Shown here in pieces: positions 44,799-55,906 of a stretch of 64,000 nt of DNA. A program made the translations under genes and the position numbers. The stretch comes from Crocodylus rhombifer (lineage: Eukaryota > Chordata > Crocodylia > Crocodylidae). Position 1 is the stretch's first letter, and every line of letters begins with the position of its first letter. The stretch lies in contig JAVSML010020438.1 in NCBI GenBank assembly GCA_038503035.1, forward strand, positions 1 to 64,000. Reading direction: 5' to 3'. Below the pieces are notes generated by a model. It did no database searches and was not told the DNA's origin. It saw only the letters and a program-made list of their open reading frames with translations.

Positions 44799-45653
44799 TG
44801 TAGCAGGGCACTAAGCTGCCTGGTACTTGAAGAGCAGGAATGGCCACCAGGTGCTGGTTGCCAGGGCAGCCAGGAGGAACTAGGGGCCCACACCTGTGGA
44901 GTCAGCTGACCGGAAGGGGCAGGGCTGACTTCTATAAAGCACAGGCTGGAGGCCGAGAGAGGGGGTCTCGGCTGGCAGCCAAGGAGAAGCAGTGGTGCCT
45001 GACAAAGCGAGCAGTCAGTTATGCTAGTGAAGGATAGAGCACCCACAGAGGGTGGCTCAAAGGAGGTTAGCTGAGCGGTTTAGCTTTATGTTATAGCCCA
45101 GGGGCTTGTGTTATTGTTTTGTTGCTGTTGTAAGACTGGCAGACCAGGTGAGGCTATAAGGGGATGGAGAAGGCCTCACAGGGGAACCACGACAGAGTGG
45201 GTGTCCCAGCCCTGAGAGAGAGAGGGCAGTGCGAGAAGCCCCGAGAGAGAGATGGCAGTGCGAGAAGCCCCAGAGAGAGGGGGGGGCAGTGCGAGGAGCC
45301 CCCGAGAAAGAAGGGGGGCAGGGCAAGGAGCCCCCGAGAGGGGGGGGCAGTGCAAGAAGGCATCCAATAAGACCGAAGAACATCCAGTACATCCGCGAGG
45401 TTTGGGGCACGATACAGGGGTGGTTGGAGCCATGCAGAGCCCATAAGGTTGGGGTGCACCTGAACCCCATTCCGGAAAACGGGCCCAGTATAGGACAGGA
45501 GAACCGTGGCCAGGAAGACTAAAGGTAGCCTCCCCATAATACAATAAGACCAAAGATGTGGCGGGTGAGATTGCGAGGTCTGGATAGGCAGCTTGGTGAG
45601 GTGGAGAGGGTAACTAAGGGGGAGCATGGTGACACCTAGTTCCCATCCTGTCA
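44799..45653 (+). mobile_element. solo LTR, family A copy 3
   Basis: From TGTAGCAGGGCAC to CATCCTGTCA, flanked by a perfect 5-bp duplication GTGAC (44794-44798, 45654-45658). TATAAA is at 44933-44938, again only ~135 bases in. It contains a 30-bp minisatellite (45211-45360). No coding region accompanies it. Confidence 0.85.
45211..45360. repeat. 30-bp minisatellite, five units
   Basis: Units of the type GAGAGAGAGGGCAGTGCGAG followed by AAGCCCC repeat five times with small changes (GATGGCAG, GGGGGCAGTG, GGGGGCAGGG). Lies within the LTR. Confidence 0.85.
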
Positions 45654-45658
45654 GTGAC

Positions 45659-46880
45659 TAGACCTAGACCACAAAGAGGATTGAGGTCAGAAGTAGAAAA
45701 AGAACCCGGTCTCCTGTCATTTAGTAGTTTGTCATTGTGTCATGAAAAATCTCCCTATGTGTAGATCAATAAACCGACTGATTGTCTGATCAAATAAAAT
45801 ATGGACAGGGAAGAAACTCTTTATTACAAATTCTTCATTATTCACTGCCTAGGACCTCCCTGTGGGTTTCCTTGAAGTCTTGGAAACTGGCTACTCCTAA
45901 TTGGTTTTTTTTGTTTTTGTTTTTATAAATACATACTGTCCAGGATCCTAAGAATTAATTTAGGTGACTTACCCTGGAATGGCACTGCTGTTTCTCTGTC
46001 TTTAAGAATTTCAGGAGAACCCTATTTTGGGGTGTTTGGGGGCTCTGATTTGCATAGACTAGATGTGTCATTTATATTGTATCTGTGCACAAGGGCAAGT
46101 AGAACATGCTTGAATGAAACACATAGGAACCGTGCAGTACTCTCACATGTTTCCATTTGAAAGACTAATCTGCTAGTGCAAAAGCAGATTGATTAACCTT
46201 TGACAAGCCAGGCAATGCAAAACCAGCAAAAGGGAACAAAGAGGATCTCCAAAATAGCTAAGCTTCAATTGTGCTTTCACCTGATAACGTGGTGTGGGGC
46301 AGTCTGAGTCAAACCTTCTCTGCAGCAAGCTGATGGCTGCTTGGTGATAGTCTGACTTCACAGATAAGAGAGTGCAGTGATAGAATTACCAAGTGATTTT
46401 TAAAATGAACCTCAATCAATAAGCACCTATTACAACTCAGAAACCATCTAGCCTGCAAAGCCAGCCGCGGTGCAAGTTGATGTGAAATGAGAGGAAAAGT
46501 AAAAATACTGTTGGGTAACACCAGTGTTGATGACTTGGTCCCATCCGTTTCAAAATATTTGAGTACTAATACAAACAAATAATCCTGTTCAGGGAACCAA
46601 CATTCAACATCCCTTGATTATACAGAATTCACATTCCCTATTTTTAAATGTAAAAAAATTATCCTCCATGCAATGTTATTACAAGTTTTCTCTCAGAGTC
46701 CTTTAGCTCAGTCATATTTTACGGACAGCACAAATATGTAAATGATAATACCCAGCACCTTATATTTAATTGGGGGAGGAGGAGAAAAGCATGCTGATAG
46801 AACTTGTGTCTTCTTGATGTTGAGAGAGAGGCCCAAAGGTTTGTCTGAAGAGATCCAGTATGGGCTGGAGTAGGAATTTT
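45659..46880. other. unassigned stretch
   Basis: No gene or repeat recognised. AT-rich, short frames. Confidence 0.4.
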
Positions 46881-47427
46881 CAGTGGTTTTTTGTCTAAGT
46901 ACCACTGGTGGCTGGGGGAAGGTGGGGGTAGCACACAGTCAGATGCCGGGGGTGGGGGGTCAGCGTGCGGTCAGATGCCAGGGGCAGGGATTAGTGTGTG
47001 GCTGAAGGCCGAGTGGGGGGGGGGGAGGTTTAGCTCATGGCTAGACATTGAGCAGGGGTGGGGGGTGGCATGTGGCCAGAACCGGAGCAGGGAGGTGGGG
47101 ATGGCACACAGGTGGGCAAGGACAGACTGCCGCTGCCTCCCAGGAGTAGGGCCAGGGTGGGGCGGGGAAGCTCACTGGGCTAGGGTGAGGGCAGCAGTGC
47201 CCCACTGCACAGCAGGGAAGCTCACCAGGCTGGTGTGTGGTGGTGGTGGTGGTGGCTGAAACGTGTGAGCTTCCCCACCTCACAGAGGGACGCTGCTGCC
47301 CTTGTCCTGCCCCGGCCCTGCTCCTGGGAGGCAGCAGTGCTTCATCCCTGCCCATCCAAGGGATGGTCCTTGGATGGTCCAAGTACCCCCAGGGATATAC
47401 AAGCTTCTGGTTGACAAACCTTTGTCT
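46881..47427. mobile_element. hAT-like element with GC-rich interior
   Basis: The left end CAGTGGTTTTTTGTCTAAGT, then ACCACTGG, resembles the hAT end CAGTGGTTCTCAACC...GTACC. The right side has AAGTACCCCCAGGG and GGTTGACAAACCTTT, a degraded reverse of the same. Possible 8-bp flanks GGAATTTT and GGAGGTTT agree at six of eight. The interior is G-rich and holds a (GTG)n run at 47235-47252. Confidence 0.55.
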
Positions 47428-47921
47428 GGAGGTTTTCCTCAGTGTGTACAAGAATGGCAGTCATCAGCATGTTGAAGATAAAAAATTCTTGTTTTGAAAT
47501 TATATTTAAAAAAATAGTGGGACAAAAAGCCTGAATGTGTGGACACTAAAACAGTGGATAAAGCATGACAAAAGTAGAATAATAGAAAATTAGGTTTGGA
47601 AGGGAACTCAGGAAGTCAACTCAGGAAGTCTAGTTCAACCGGCTGCTCAAAATAGGACCATCCTCAACTAGATCATCCCAGACAAGGCTTTGTCTAGCTG
47701 GGACTTAAAAATCTGCAGAGATGGAGATTCCACAACCACTCTGGGTAACCAGTTCCAGGACTTTACTACCTTTACTAGTGAGACCAGTTTTTCCTAATAT
47801 CTAACCTAAACTTGCCTTGCTGCAACTTGAGACCATTGCTCCTTCTTCTGTCATTCGCCACAACTAAAAATAGTTTAGCTTCATTCTCTTTGTAACCACC
47901 CTTCAGGTAGTTGAAGGCTGC

Positions 47922-48809
47922 CAGTACCGTAACAAGGAAGTTTGGTGCCCGAGGCAAAGCCCGCAGCAGCAGCCCACCCTTGCCCCGTGCACAGATCTGG
48001 GAGGCACACGCCCCACCCCATGCTTGCCTGGGAGTGCACACAATAGCAGGTGCACAGATGCATCTCGAGCAGGTCCAGGGAGGTGATCCTCCCCCTCTAT
48101 GCGGCACTGGTCAGGCCGCAGCTGGAGTACTGCGTCCAGTTCTGGGCGCCACACTTCAAGAGGGACGTGGACGATATGGAAAGAGTCCAGAGGAGGGCCA
48201 CTCGTATGATCGGGGTCAGCAGGGCAGGCCTTATGAGGAGAGGCTACGGGACCTGAACCTGTTTAGCCTCCACAAGAGAAGGTTAAGGGGGGACCTTGTG
48301 GCCTGCTACAAACTGGTCAGGGGGGATCAGCAGGTATTGGGGGAGTCCCTGTTCCCCCGTGTACTGCCAGGAGTGACCAGGAATAACGGTCACAAGCTGG
48401 CGGAGGGTAGGTTTAGATTAGATATTAGGAGGCGCTACTTCACAGTCAGGGTGGCTAGGGCCTGGAACCGGCTTCCAGGGGAAGTGGTGCAGGCTCCTAG
48501 CCTGGGGATTTTTAAAAGGAAGTTAGATGAGCACCTTGCCGGGGTCATCTGACCCCGGTGCTCTTTCCTGCCAAGGCAGGGGGTCGGACTAGATGGTCTT
48601 CCTAGGTCCCTTCCGACTCTAGCTACTATGAAACTATGAAACTATAAGAAGCTCCCCCCATCCCTGTGCTCCCCACTCAATAAGCTGCTTGCAGCTCCAT
48701 CCCACCCCGGCTGGTCAGTGCCTGTTGGCGCCCCTTTGCTTCGGAGTCCGGGGTAGTCGCCCTGGTTGCCTCTCCCTCCTTCCTCCCACCCCCCGCCACT
48801 ATGGCACTG
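47922..48809. mobile_element. hAT element carrying a CR1 insertion
   Basis: Ends CAGTACCGTAACAAGG and CCACTATGGCACTG are inverted repeats (consensus CAGTGCCRTARC). A perfect 8-bp target duplication AAGGCTGC flanks it (47914-47921, 48810-48817). Without the CR1 inside (48051-48645) it is about 290 bp. No transposase. Confidence 0.9.
48051..48645 (+). mobile_element. CR1 3' fragment inside the hAT element
   Basis: Plus-strand frame reads [20 protein letters not shown], then [39 protein letters not shown] and RFRLDIRRRYFTVRVARAWN. It ends in the CR1 3' end GGTCTTCCTAGGTCCCTTCC and the tail TATGAAACTATGAAACTATA. The C-terminal coding part (to 48552) is open apart from a one-frame slip near 48215, so the insertion is fairly recent. 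5'-truncated. Confidence 0.9.
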
Positions 48810-49175
48810 AAGGCTGCTATTACACTCCTTCTCAGTCCTAGCCCTACTCTCCAGAGTACTCCCCAGTTTGGGGTCATCTGCTAACTTCTTGTGGGTCCAC
48901 TCTATGCCATCTTCCAGGTTGTTGATAAAAACATTGAACAAAACTGGTCCTGGCACTCTGCTTGATACCCACTGCCAACTAGGTATTGAGTCATTGACTA
49001 CTGCCCTCTGAGCCTGACAATGCAGCCAGTTTTCTGTCTACCTTATGGTTCATTCATCCAACCCATACTTCCTTAACTTGCCTGCAAGAAGGTTGTGGGA
49101 AACTGTATCCAGTGTCTTGTTAAAGTCAAGGTAGATCGTATCTACTCCTTTCACTGCATCCACAGAGCCAGTCAT

Positions 49176-50062
49176 AGTTTGTTTGTTTGTTTGTTTGTTT
49201 GTAGGGTCGGAAGGGACCTGAGCAGATCATCAAGTCCAACCCCCTGCCATGGCAGGAAAGCGTACTGGGGTCAAATGACCCCAGCAAGGTGTACATCTAG
49301 CCTCCTCTTAAAGACCTCCAGGGTAGGAGCCAGCACCACTTCTTGGGAAGTTGGTTCCAGATCCTAGCCGCCCTGATAGTGAAGTAGTGCCTCCTGATGT
49401 CTAATCTGAATCTACCTTCTGCCAGCTTGTGACCATTATTTCTAGTCACTCCTGGTGGTGCTCAGGGGAACAGGACTCCCCCAATGCCCGCTGGTCCCCT
49501 CTGACTAGTTTGTAACAGGCCACTAGATCCCCCCTCAGCCTTCTCTTCTGGAGGCTGAACAGGTTCAGGTCCTGTAGCCTCTCCTCGTAGGGCCTGTCCT
49601 GCTGTCCCCTGATCATGCAAGTGGCTCTCCTCTGGACCCTCTCTGGACCCTCTCCATGTTGTCCACATCCCTCTTGAAGTGCGGCACCCAGAACTGGATG
49701 CAGTACTCCAGCTGTGACCTGGCCAGTGTTGCATAGAGGGGGAGTATCACCTCCTTGGACCTGCTTGAGATGCATTTGTGGATGCGTGACAAGGTACGGT
49801 TAGCCTTCCTGATGGCATCCCCACACAGCTGGTACGTGTTCATCTTGGCATCAGCGATGACTCCAAGATCCTTTTCTGCCTCTGCACTGATGAGAAGGTT
49901 GTTCCCCAACCTGTAGGTATGGTGCTGGTTCTTCTTCCGCAGGTGCATCACTTTGCACTTGTCAGTGTTGAATCCGATCCTGTTCTCATCCGTCCACCCC
50001 TGTAACCTGTCTAGGTCTGATTGCAGCCAATTCCTCCCTTCTAGCGTGCCCACATCTAGTGT
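49176..50062 (-). mobile_element. CR1 LINE B inside CR1 A
   Basis: Flanked by GTCAT on both sides (49171-49175, 50063-50067). The minus strand reads LEGRNWLQSDLDRLQGWTDE, DKCKVMHLRKKNQ, LGVIADAKMN, then the reverse-transcriptase C-terminus and a CR1 3' end (GGTCGGAAGGGACCTGAGC on the plus strand at 49204). The tail on the minus strand is (CAAA)n rather than the usual TATGAAAC type. An 11-base duplication CTCTGGACCCT (near 49630) disrupts the frame. Confidence 0.85.
49178..49203. repeat. (TTTG)n microsatellite at CR1 tail
   Basis: GTTTGTTTGTTTGTTTGTTT directly adjoining the 3' end of CR1 B. Confidence 0.9.
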
Positions 50063-50630
50063 GTCATCTCATCATAGAAGGCAGTCAAGTTGGTCAGGCA
50101 GACTTGCCCTTGGTGAATCCATGCTGACTGTTCATGATCATGTTTTCCTCCTCCAAATGCTTAGAAATGGATTCCTTGAGGACCTGCTCCATGATTTTTC
50201 TAGGGACTGAGGTGAAGCTGACAGATCTGTAGTTTCTTAGATCCTCCTCCTTCCCTTTCTTAAAGATGGGCACTATATTTGCCCTTTTCCAATCATCCAG
50301 GACCTTTCTTGATGACCCTGGGTTTTCAAAGAGCCATTGCCAGTGGCTTTGCAATCACATCTGCCAACTCTTTTAGCACCCTCAGGTGCATTACATCTGG
50401 CCCCATGGTCTAGTAATACATCCAGTTTTTCTAAATAGTCCCTGACCTGTTGTTTTGCCATTGTGGGATGATCACCTCCTCCCCAAAGGTGCAGTAGTTT
50501 GGGAGCTGACCTTGCCTGTGAAGGCTGAAGTAACCTCTGCCAGAGCCTTGAGTGAGAAAGTTACCTTAATGTTTTTGTTGTTCATTTTATTTTTGTCACC
50601 TTTGGGCTCCATTTTGGCTTTGCCCAAATA

Positions 50631-51381
50631 GCTAAGTAAGATGCAGCACTTTGTACTTCTCTCGCAGCAGATTGTGGCTTCAGGAGCTGGATTTCTAAAA
50701 CCAGGAAACAGCTAGGTAATTCTTAAGTAGCACTTATATGTCTGCTCTGTCCCATTTCTTAATGCAGTAATCTCTTACCAGGGTTTTCCAGCTACCATGC
50801 ATTGACAGTTGAATGCTTTCATGCTATACATATATTTGGAGTAAATGTATGGGGTGAAAGGTCACTTTTATTTAGAAAGCAGTCAACAAAAAGTATTAAG
50901 TAGGGATTTGATGGCATGTTGACACTGCAAGCCAATGAATAGGGCTCTTGGTAACTTCCTGCCCATTACCCCAAAGCAGGGGTTTATGGGTGGAGAGCAG
51001 TCTCTAGGGCAGATGCATCTACAGTCATGTAGATTTTGCTATATATGAATAGGGGGCCCCTTCCCTGTGAAGGCCTCTACAATATTGCTTGTTCCCCAAC
51101 AGTGCTGTGTTAAAACTGGGGAAAAGAATTCCTTCCTATCATCTCATCATCATGGTGTTTGGAAGAAAGCTAAGCCTTCGGTAAAAATGGAGCAAGTAAA
51201 GCCACTACTTTTCTTTGAAGGAAAATCTATTAGATCTGGAAGAGGTTGTTGCAACACTTAGGGGTAGATTATTTCAGCTGTTGGGCATCTAAGTGATAGT
51301 CTGCCCACATGAAGTCATAACCCTACTGAAATAATGAAAATCCATTTATGCATGCCATTTTGTGAAAATCCGTTTTGTAAC
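50631..51381. other. unassigned stretch
   Basis: No gene recognised. Ends at the next CR1. Confidence 0.4.
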
Positions 51382-51968
51382 ATGCCATCAGCAAATCCCG
51401 GGACATCATTCTCCCCTTGTACTCGGCCTTGGTGAGGCTGCAGCTGGAGTACTGCGTCCAGTTTTGGGCTCCACAATTCAAAAAGGATGTGGAGAAGCTT
51501 GAGAGAGTCCAGAGGAGAGCCACGCGCATGATCAGAGGTCAGGAAAACAGATCTTACGATGACAGGCTGAGAGCCATGGGACTCTTTAGCCTGGAAAAGC
51601 GCAGGCTCAGGGGTGATCTGATGGCCACCTATAAGTTTATCAGGGGTGACCACTAGGATCTGGGGGAACGTCTGTTCACCAGAGCGCCCCAAGGGATGAC
51701 TAGGTCGAACGGTCACAAACTCCTGCAAGACCGTTTCAGGCTGGACATAAGGAAAAATTTCTTTACTGTATGAGCCCCCAAGGCCCAGAACAGCCTGCCA
51801 GCAGAGGTGGTTCAAGCACCTACATTGAACACCTTCAAGAGTAAATTGGATGCTTATCTTGCTGGGATCCTATGACCCCAGCTGACTTCCTGCCCTTTGG
51901 GCAGGGGGCTGGACTCGATGATCTCCCGAGGTCCCTTCCAGCCCTAATGTCTATGAAATCTATGAAAT
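51382..51968 (+). mobile_element. young CR1 3' fragment, copy 2
   Basis: Begins AAATCCCGGGACATCATTCT and ends with GGACTCGATGATCTCCCGAG and a TCTATGAAATCTATGAAATC tail. The frame 51417-51656 reads [20 protein letters not shown], then [20 protein letters not shown], and stops at DH followed by TAG, where copy 1 has CAG. Otherwise nearly identical to 38222-38800 on the other strand. Confidence 0.9.
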
Positions 51969-51969
51969 C

Positions 51970-52135
51970 AGACCCTAACATTGATTCACAGAAAAGCAAT
52001 GAGAAGGAGAACCCACCTACCCTTTGCATTAATTGTTTTTCTGGGACTCAAGCAGAGTGAAACAGAATTGCACTTTTGCACCTAAGTCCATTTATCTGCT
52101 TAAGAGATGGAATAGAGTCTGGCCCTTACTGATTT
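51970..52135. mobile_element. family D repeat, single arm
   Basis: TTAATTGTTTTTCTGGGACTC, then AGCAGAGTGAAACAGAATTG and GTCTGGCCCTTACTG match the right arm of the foldback at 22486 (CTTGTTTTTCAGGAATC, AGCAAGGTGGAATAG, CTAGTCCTTACTG). The opposite arm is not evident; the young CR1 adjoins on the left. Confidence 0.5.
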
Positions 52136-52618
52136 TTCCTGAAGCAAGTGTTATTGAAGATGAGGTGAAATCTTTCACACTGTTGAACTTAATTCTCTCA
52201 GAAGAGATCTTCTATGTGTTCCAGTGGAAGCTGGAAGAGAGTTGTGAACTGCTGGAACAACCTCACTCAAGAAGCTAAAACTACTTTTATCCATGAAGAA
52301 TTTCACTTGGGAAAATTGTGGTTTCTTTCTAGTCAGCAGTTGGGACCATTGTCTGTTATATGACAGACCTGGACAATACAGTTAAGTTATGTACATCTGA
52401 ATAGTTAGTAGATGGGTTATCCAGATTAGTTGTGATATAACAGATAACCAGATCAAACCAAGGGTGTTGCAAGCAAAGGTCTATGTGTGGAAAAGTGAAT
52501 ATTTGTAGGGCTTATGAATAGGATGCTTCCTTCCTGGATTACAGAATTAGCAAGCAATGAAAGAGCATCTAATTAAAAATGTCCTGTCAAGATAATAGAA
52601 AACAGAATATAATAAATC
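52136..52618. other. unassigned stretch
   Basis: Nothing recognised. Confidence 0.4.
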
Positions 52619-52626
52619 CTGGCCAC

Positions 52627-53706
52627 TAGAGGTGCACTGATACATTGATCCAATATTGGATTGGCACCGATATAAAGAAAATTACCTGTATCGGAAATAA
52701 GCTTTTTTTTGCCTGATGTGGCTGATAATTTGGCTGATAAATGCCCTGTGTATGTGCATAGCCACAGCACAGCACGCAGGCAGCAAGGAGCACAGCCTGG
52801 CAGCATGGAGAGCTGTGTCCAGCTGGTAAGTCTGTTGTGGAAGGGGAAAGGGGAGGGAAGGGGCATGGTGGGGGGAAGATCAGGCCACTGTGGTGAGGGA
52901 GGGAATGGGGCTGGGGCAGGCACTGCCTAGCTAGGTCAGGGCATGGGATGGGGCTGTGAGTGGCTTGTCTGGAGGAGCGTGGGGAAGAGGGGGGAGGCTC
53001 CCACCACTGTGTGCCCCCTGGGAGGGCACAGTGGGGCTTGTGCCCCTTGATTTGCACAGGGTGGGGCGGGTTGCCACTGCAGGCTGGGGCCAGGGCTGCA
53101 CCAGGCTCTTCCCAGTTGGGGCTGGACCAGGCTGCACTTGGGGCAGGCGGTGACAGCACTGGGAGCGGGGGTTGGGTAGGCTATGGCAAATTTTGGGGTA
53201 GCTGCAGCTCCTTCGTAACCCCACTCCCAGCATCACTGCTGCCTGTCTCAAGCACAGTCCAGCCCAGCCCAGCCTAGTACCCCACTGGGAAGAACCCAGC
53301 ACAGCCCTGGCCCCAGCCCTCAGCAACAGCCTGCACCACTCCATGCAAAGCCAGGGGTACACACTCCACAAACCCTCCCGGTGTGTATGCAGTGGTGGAA
53401 GCCCCCCACAGTGTCTCATAGCTCCGTCTCATGCCCTGCCCTGTCCCGGATGGGCAGTGCCTGCCCCAGCCCCTGCCTCTGTCCCTGCCCCAGCCCCTCC
53501 ACTCTTTCCCTACCTCAGGGGCCTTGATCTTCCCCCCACACCCCTTCCCTCCCCCCTCTCCTTGCACCACAGCAGACTTACCAGCCAGACACTGCTCTTC
53601 AAGCTGCTGGACTGTGTATCAGAAATTGGATTGGTATCAGCTGATATGCCTCCTTAAAAATTGGCTATTGGTATTGGCCCCTAAAATCTCTATTGGTGCA
53701 TCCCTA
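52627..53706. mobile_element. long foldback hAT-type element
   Basis: Ends TAGAGGTGCACTGATACAT and CTATTGGTGCATCCCTA are inverted repeats. The 8-bp flanks CTGGCCAC (52619-52626) and CTAGCCAC (53707-53714) differ at one base. The arms keep pairing far inward: GCTGGTAAGTCTGTTGTGG near 52822 against CCACAGCAGACTTACCAGC near 53568, and GGCTGGGGCAGGCACTGCC near 52910 against GGGCAGTGCCTGCCCCAGCC near 53452. The whole 1080 bp is close to a palindrome centred near 53165. GC-rich, non-coding. Confidence 0.85.
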
Positions 53707-53784
53707 CTAGCCACTTACATGGCTCACTGGTATCTGAATACTTCATAATTTAATGTATTTTTTTAATTTAATTTTTCTGTTATT

Positions 53785-53835
53785 CCTGGAAGTGTTATTA
53801 CCATTTACAGATGGGGAGCTGAGAGAAAGGGTGCC
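53785..53835. mobile_element. possible MIR-like fragment
   Basis: ACCATTTACAGATGGGGAGCTGAGAGA resembles the MIR/CORE ending (CCATTTTACAGATGAGGAAACTGAG). Very short. Confidence 0.35.
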
Positions 53836-53928
53836 TGTACATGTATGAGGAGGATGCTCTGATGTGCTATAATTACACCACATCAGAGCAGACTTGATTA
53901 ATCAAGTCTGTTGGAGTGTACTAAGTAC
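53833..53928. mobile_element. short palindromic MITE-like piece
   Basis: GGTGCCTGTACATGTATG is like the family C start. It is followed by a hairpin GCTCTGATGTG/CACATCAGAGC and then a perfect 20-bp palindrome (53890-53909). The right end is not defined. Confidence 0.5.
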
Positions 53929-54118
53929 TAGGGCTGTGTGAAATTTTGGCAGCCATTTTGTTTCAGAAGTGTTTCGGGCTGTTTTGGCACCTGAAACACT
54001 GAATCCAAATTGAAACGGAAGGCTCAGAAACATCTCCAAAATGAAACGAGGCATCTGAAAAGTTTCAGAAATGTTTTGGAAATATTTTGGAAAATTCTGG
54101 AGTTTCAGAGCCAGGCTT
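53929..54118. mobile_element. hAT MITE half (GGGCTGTGTGAA family)
   Basis: Starts AGGGCTGTGTGAAATTTTGG, the same end as the element at 39498, and continues with TTTCAG/CTGAAAC words that replace the GATTCG words there. The far end was not found, so it is a partial copy. Confidence 0.5.
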
Positions 54119-54129
54119 GCAAAGAAACA

Positions 54130-55900
54130 GCTGTACACTGCTGCCCTACTGTACGACTCGGCCCTACAGGGAACAGAGATCCGCGCAGGGGTCTCCTCCC
54201 CTGCACAGAGGGCAGTGGCCTCCCCCTGTAGTACTCTCCTGACCCCTGAACCATCCCTTCACTGCTTTCTAGAAGCATGCACTTGAATGATGTGTGGCTT
54301 TCTCCTTTTGTTTTTTTTAAACGTCCTGGAGTTCTAGCAGAGCTCATCAGTAATATGAAGACTAATCATGACCACCCAGAGTAGATGCTCATCACCTTCT
54401 CAAGGAAATGGCTGAAATGCATGAATCAATGTTGTTAAGTGCAGCTGTAGTTTGTAGTACAGTCAGGATGTTCACAATAATTCTGAAGTGGGGGGAGGTA
54501 AGTTTCTTATGACCCAGGTGCTAGTCACAAATGCAATGTGCAATCAGAGATGAAGCATCTCATTTGAGGGCTGACTTTGTACCAGCTTTGAAAATTTGTT
54601 ACAGCAGATTCAAGGATTCATACCAATCAAATACCAATCAAACGCTGATGCCACTGTCAGGAAGAAACAGTGAAAAATAAACACTACCCAGCTGCTTCCG
54701 AACCTTGCAGCTGCTTGTTTTAGCCTGTCCAGAAGTAATGCAGATGCTGTCTGGACCTCTGGTGTCTGACAAAAATTTGAAGCTTGCGGGGTAGATTTCT
54801 CAATGAAGCAGGCAAAAGAATACAGCAGAATGAAGGGGGCATAGTCTTGAGGCCAGATTGTCAGCCATCTCTTCTCATATGGAGATCAGAATATAGCCAT
54901 TCAGTTCTGAAAATGTGTTCAGCATTCTGCACTTTTTAGTGGATGCTAAACACTTCCAAAAAATCAGGCCGCTTCCTTGAAAGGCCTGGCTGCAAATGTG
55001 GGTGGTGACTACTTCCAAAAATCGGACCATTCACATGCTGTAGTTATCACGCTCTTCAGTGATGAGTTACAGTTGGGTTTTTTTCTTCCCAGGCTATTAT
55101 TCAGAGCTAAGATAGACAGTGGATTCTTGTGCTTTGTTTTCATCTGTTAAGAGCTCTTCAAGGTGCAAATATCCTCATGGAAAAAAAACCCATGTATGGT
55201 GAGAACAACACCCAGCCCTAGTATGAAACAGGAGTCATTCCACTAAAGTGAAGGAGTTAGGTTTAAAAGAGGTGAGAATAAACTCTATTACAGGCAATCT
55301 AGCCTCTTTCTGAGTTCCCTACCTATACGTCTTTTTCTTGATCATTTTTTGTTTCATTAGGCTGAATGTGTGAACTGACCTTCAAGCAGAGGTCTCTGAA
55401 ATTCAGGGAAGAAAAGGTCTACCAGAGTCTCTAAGGGAAATGCAAACCTCAAAGGCAAACTTGGGAGGAATAGAGACCAGGAAGTTCTGCCATTTCACTG
55501 TGCCTTGGCAGGAGGAAGATTTAGTCTGCTGCCTTGGGGTCAGTCCTGCCCTTGGTACAGTGAATGGGAAGACCCCTATTGATTCAGAAGAGGTTGGAGG
55601 AGGGACAAGGGTTGAGGCAAAGAAAGTGTTATCAGCACAGGAATGGCTTGACAGAAGCTGGGATCTTTCAGTCTGAGTGTAAGGTAAAGGTGGACTCTAT
55701 AAAACATTGGAGAAATAAGTATAGGAAAGGATGGGTCAAAACTAGGACTCCAGATTCAAATACTCTCCACTCCAGAATCTCTAGGCTTGGGCCTAGACAT
55801 GAACTGGGTAGTTCTAGTGTGCAAGGACAACGCTGGGCATTCGGAGGGGGGGGGGAGGCAAGAAGCCTGCATGCAGTGGGATAATGTGCTGGATGCAGTA
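54130..55900. other. unassigned stretch
   Basis: No gene or repeat recognised apart from a G run near 55850. Frames are short. Confidence 0.4.
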
Positions 55901-55906
55901 GAGCAG

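Larger units (their letters stand above)
47583..50630 (-). mobile_element. CR1 LINE A, three-level nest
   Basis: An old minus-strand CR1. Its own pieces are 47583-47921 (3' end and tail), 48818-49175 (reverse-transcriptase middle, FNVFINNLEDGIEW on the minus strand) and 50068-50630 (upstream, DDWKRANIVPIFKKGKEE and NYRSVSFTSVPRKIMEQV). A hAT element with its own CR1 inside (47922-48809) and a second CR1 (49176-50062) interrupt it. About 600 bases of its reverse-transcriptase C-terminus also look deleted near 48830. Broken frames throughout. Confidence 0.8.

Noticed and set aside
45211..45360. CRISPR-like array
   Set aside because: Units are contiguous 30-bp tandem repeats without spacers, in a vertebrate LTR. 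It is a minisatellite.
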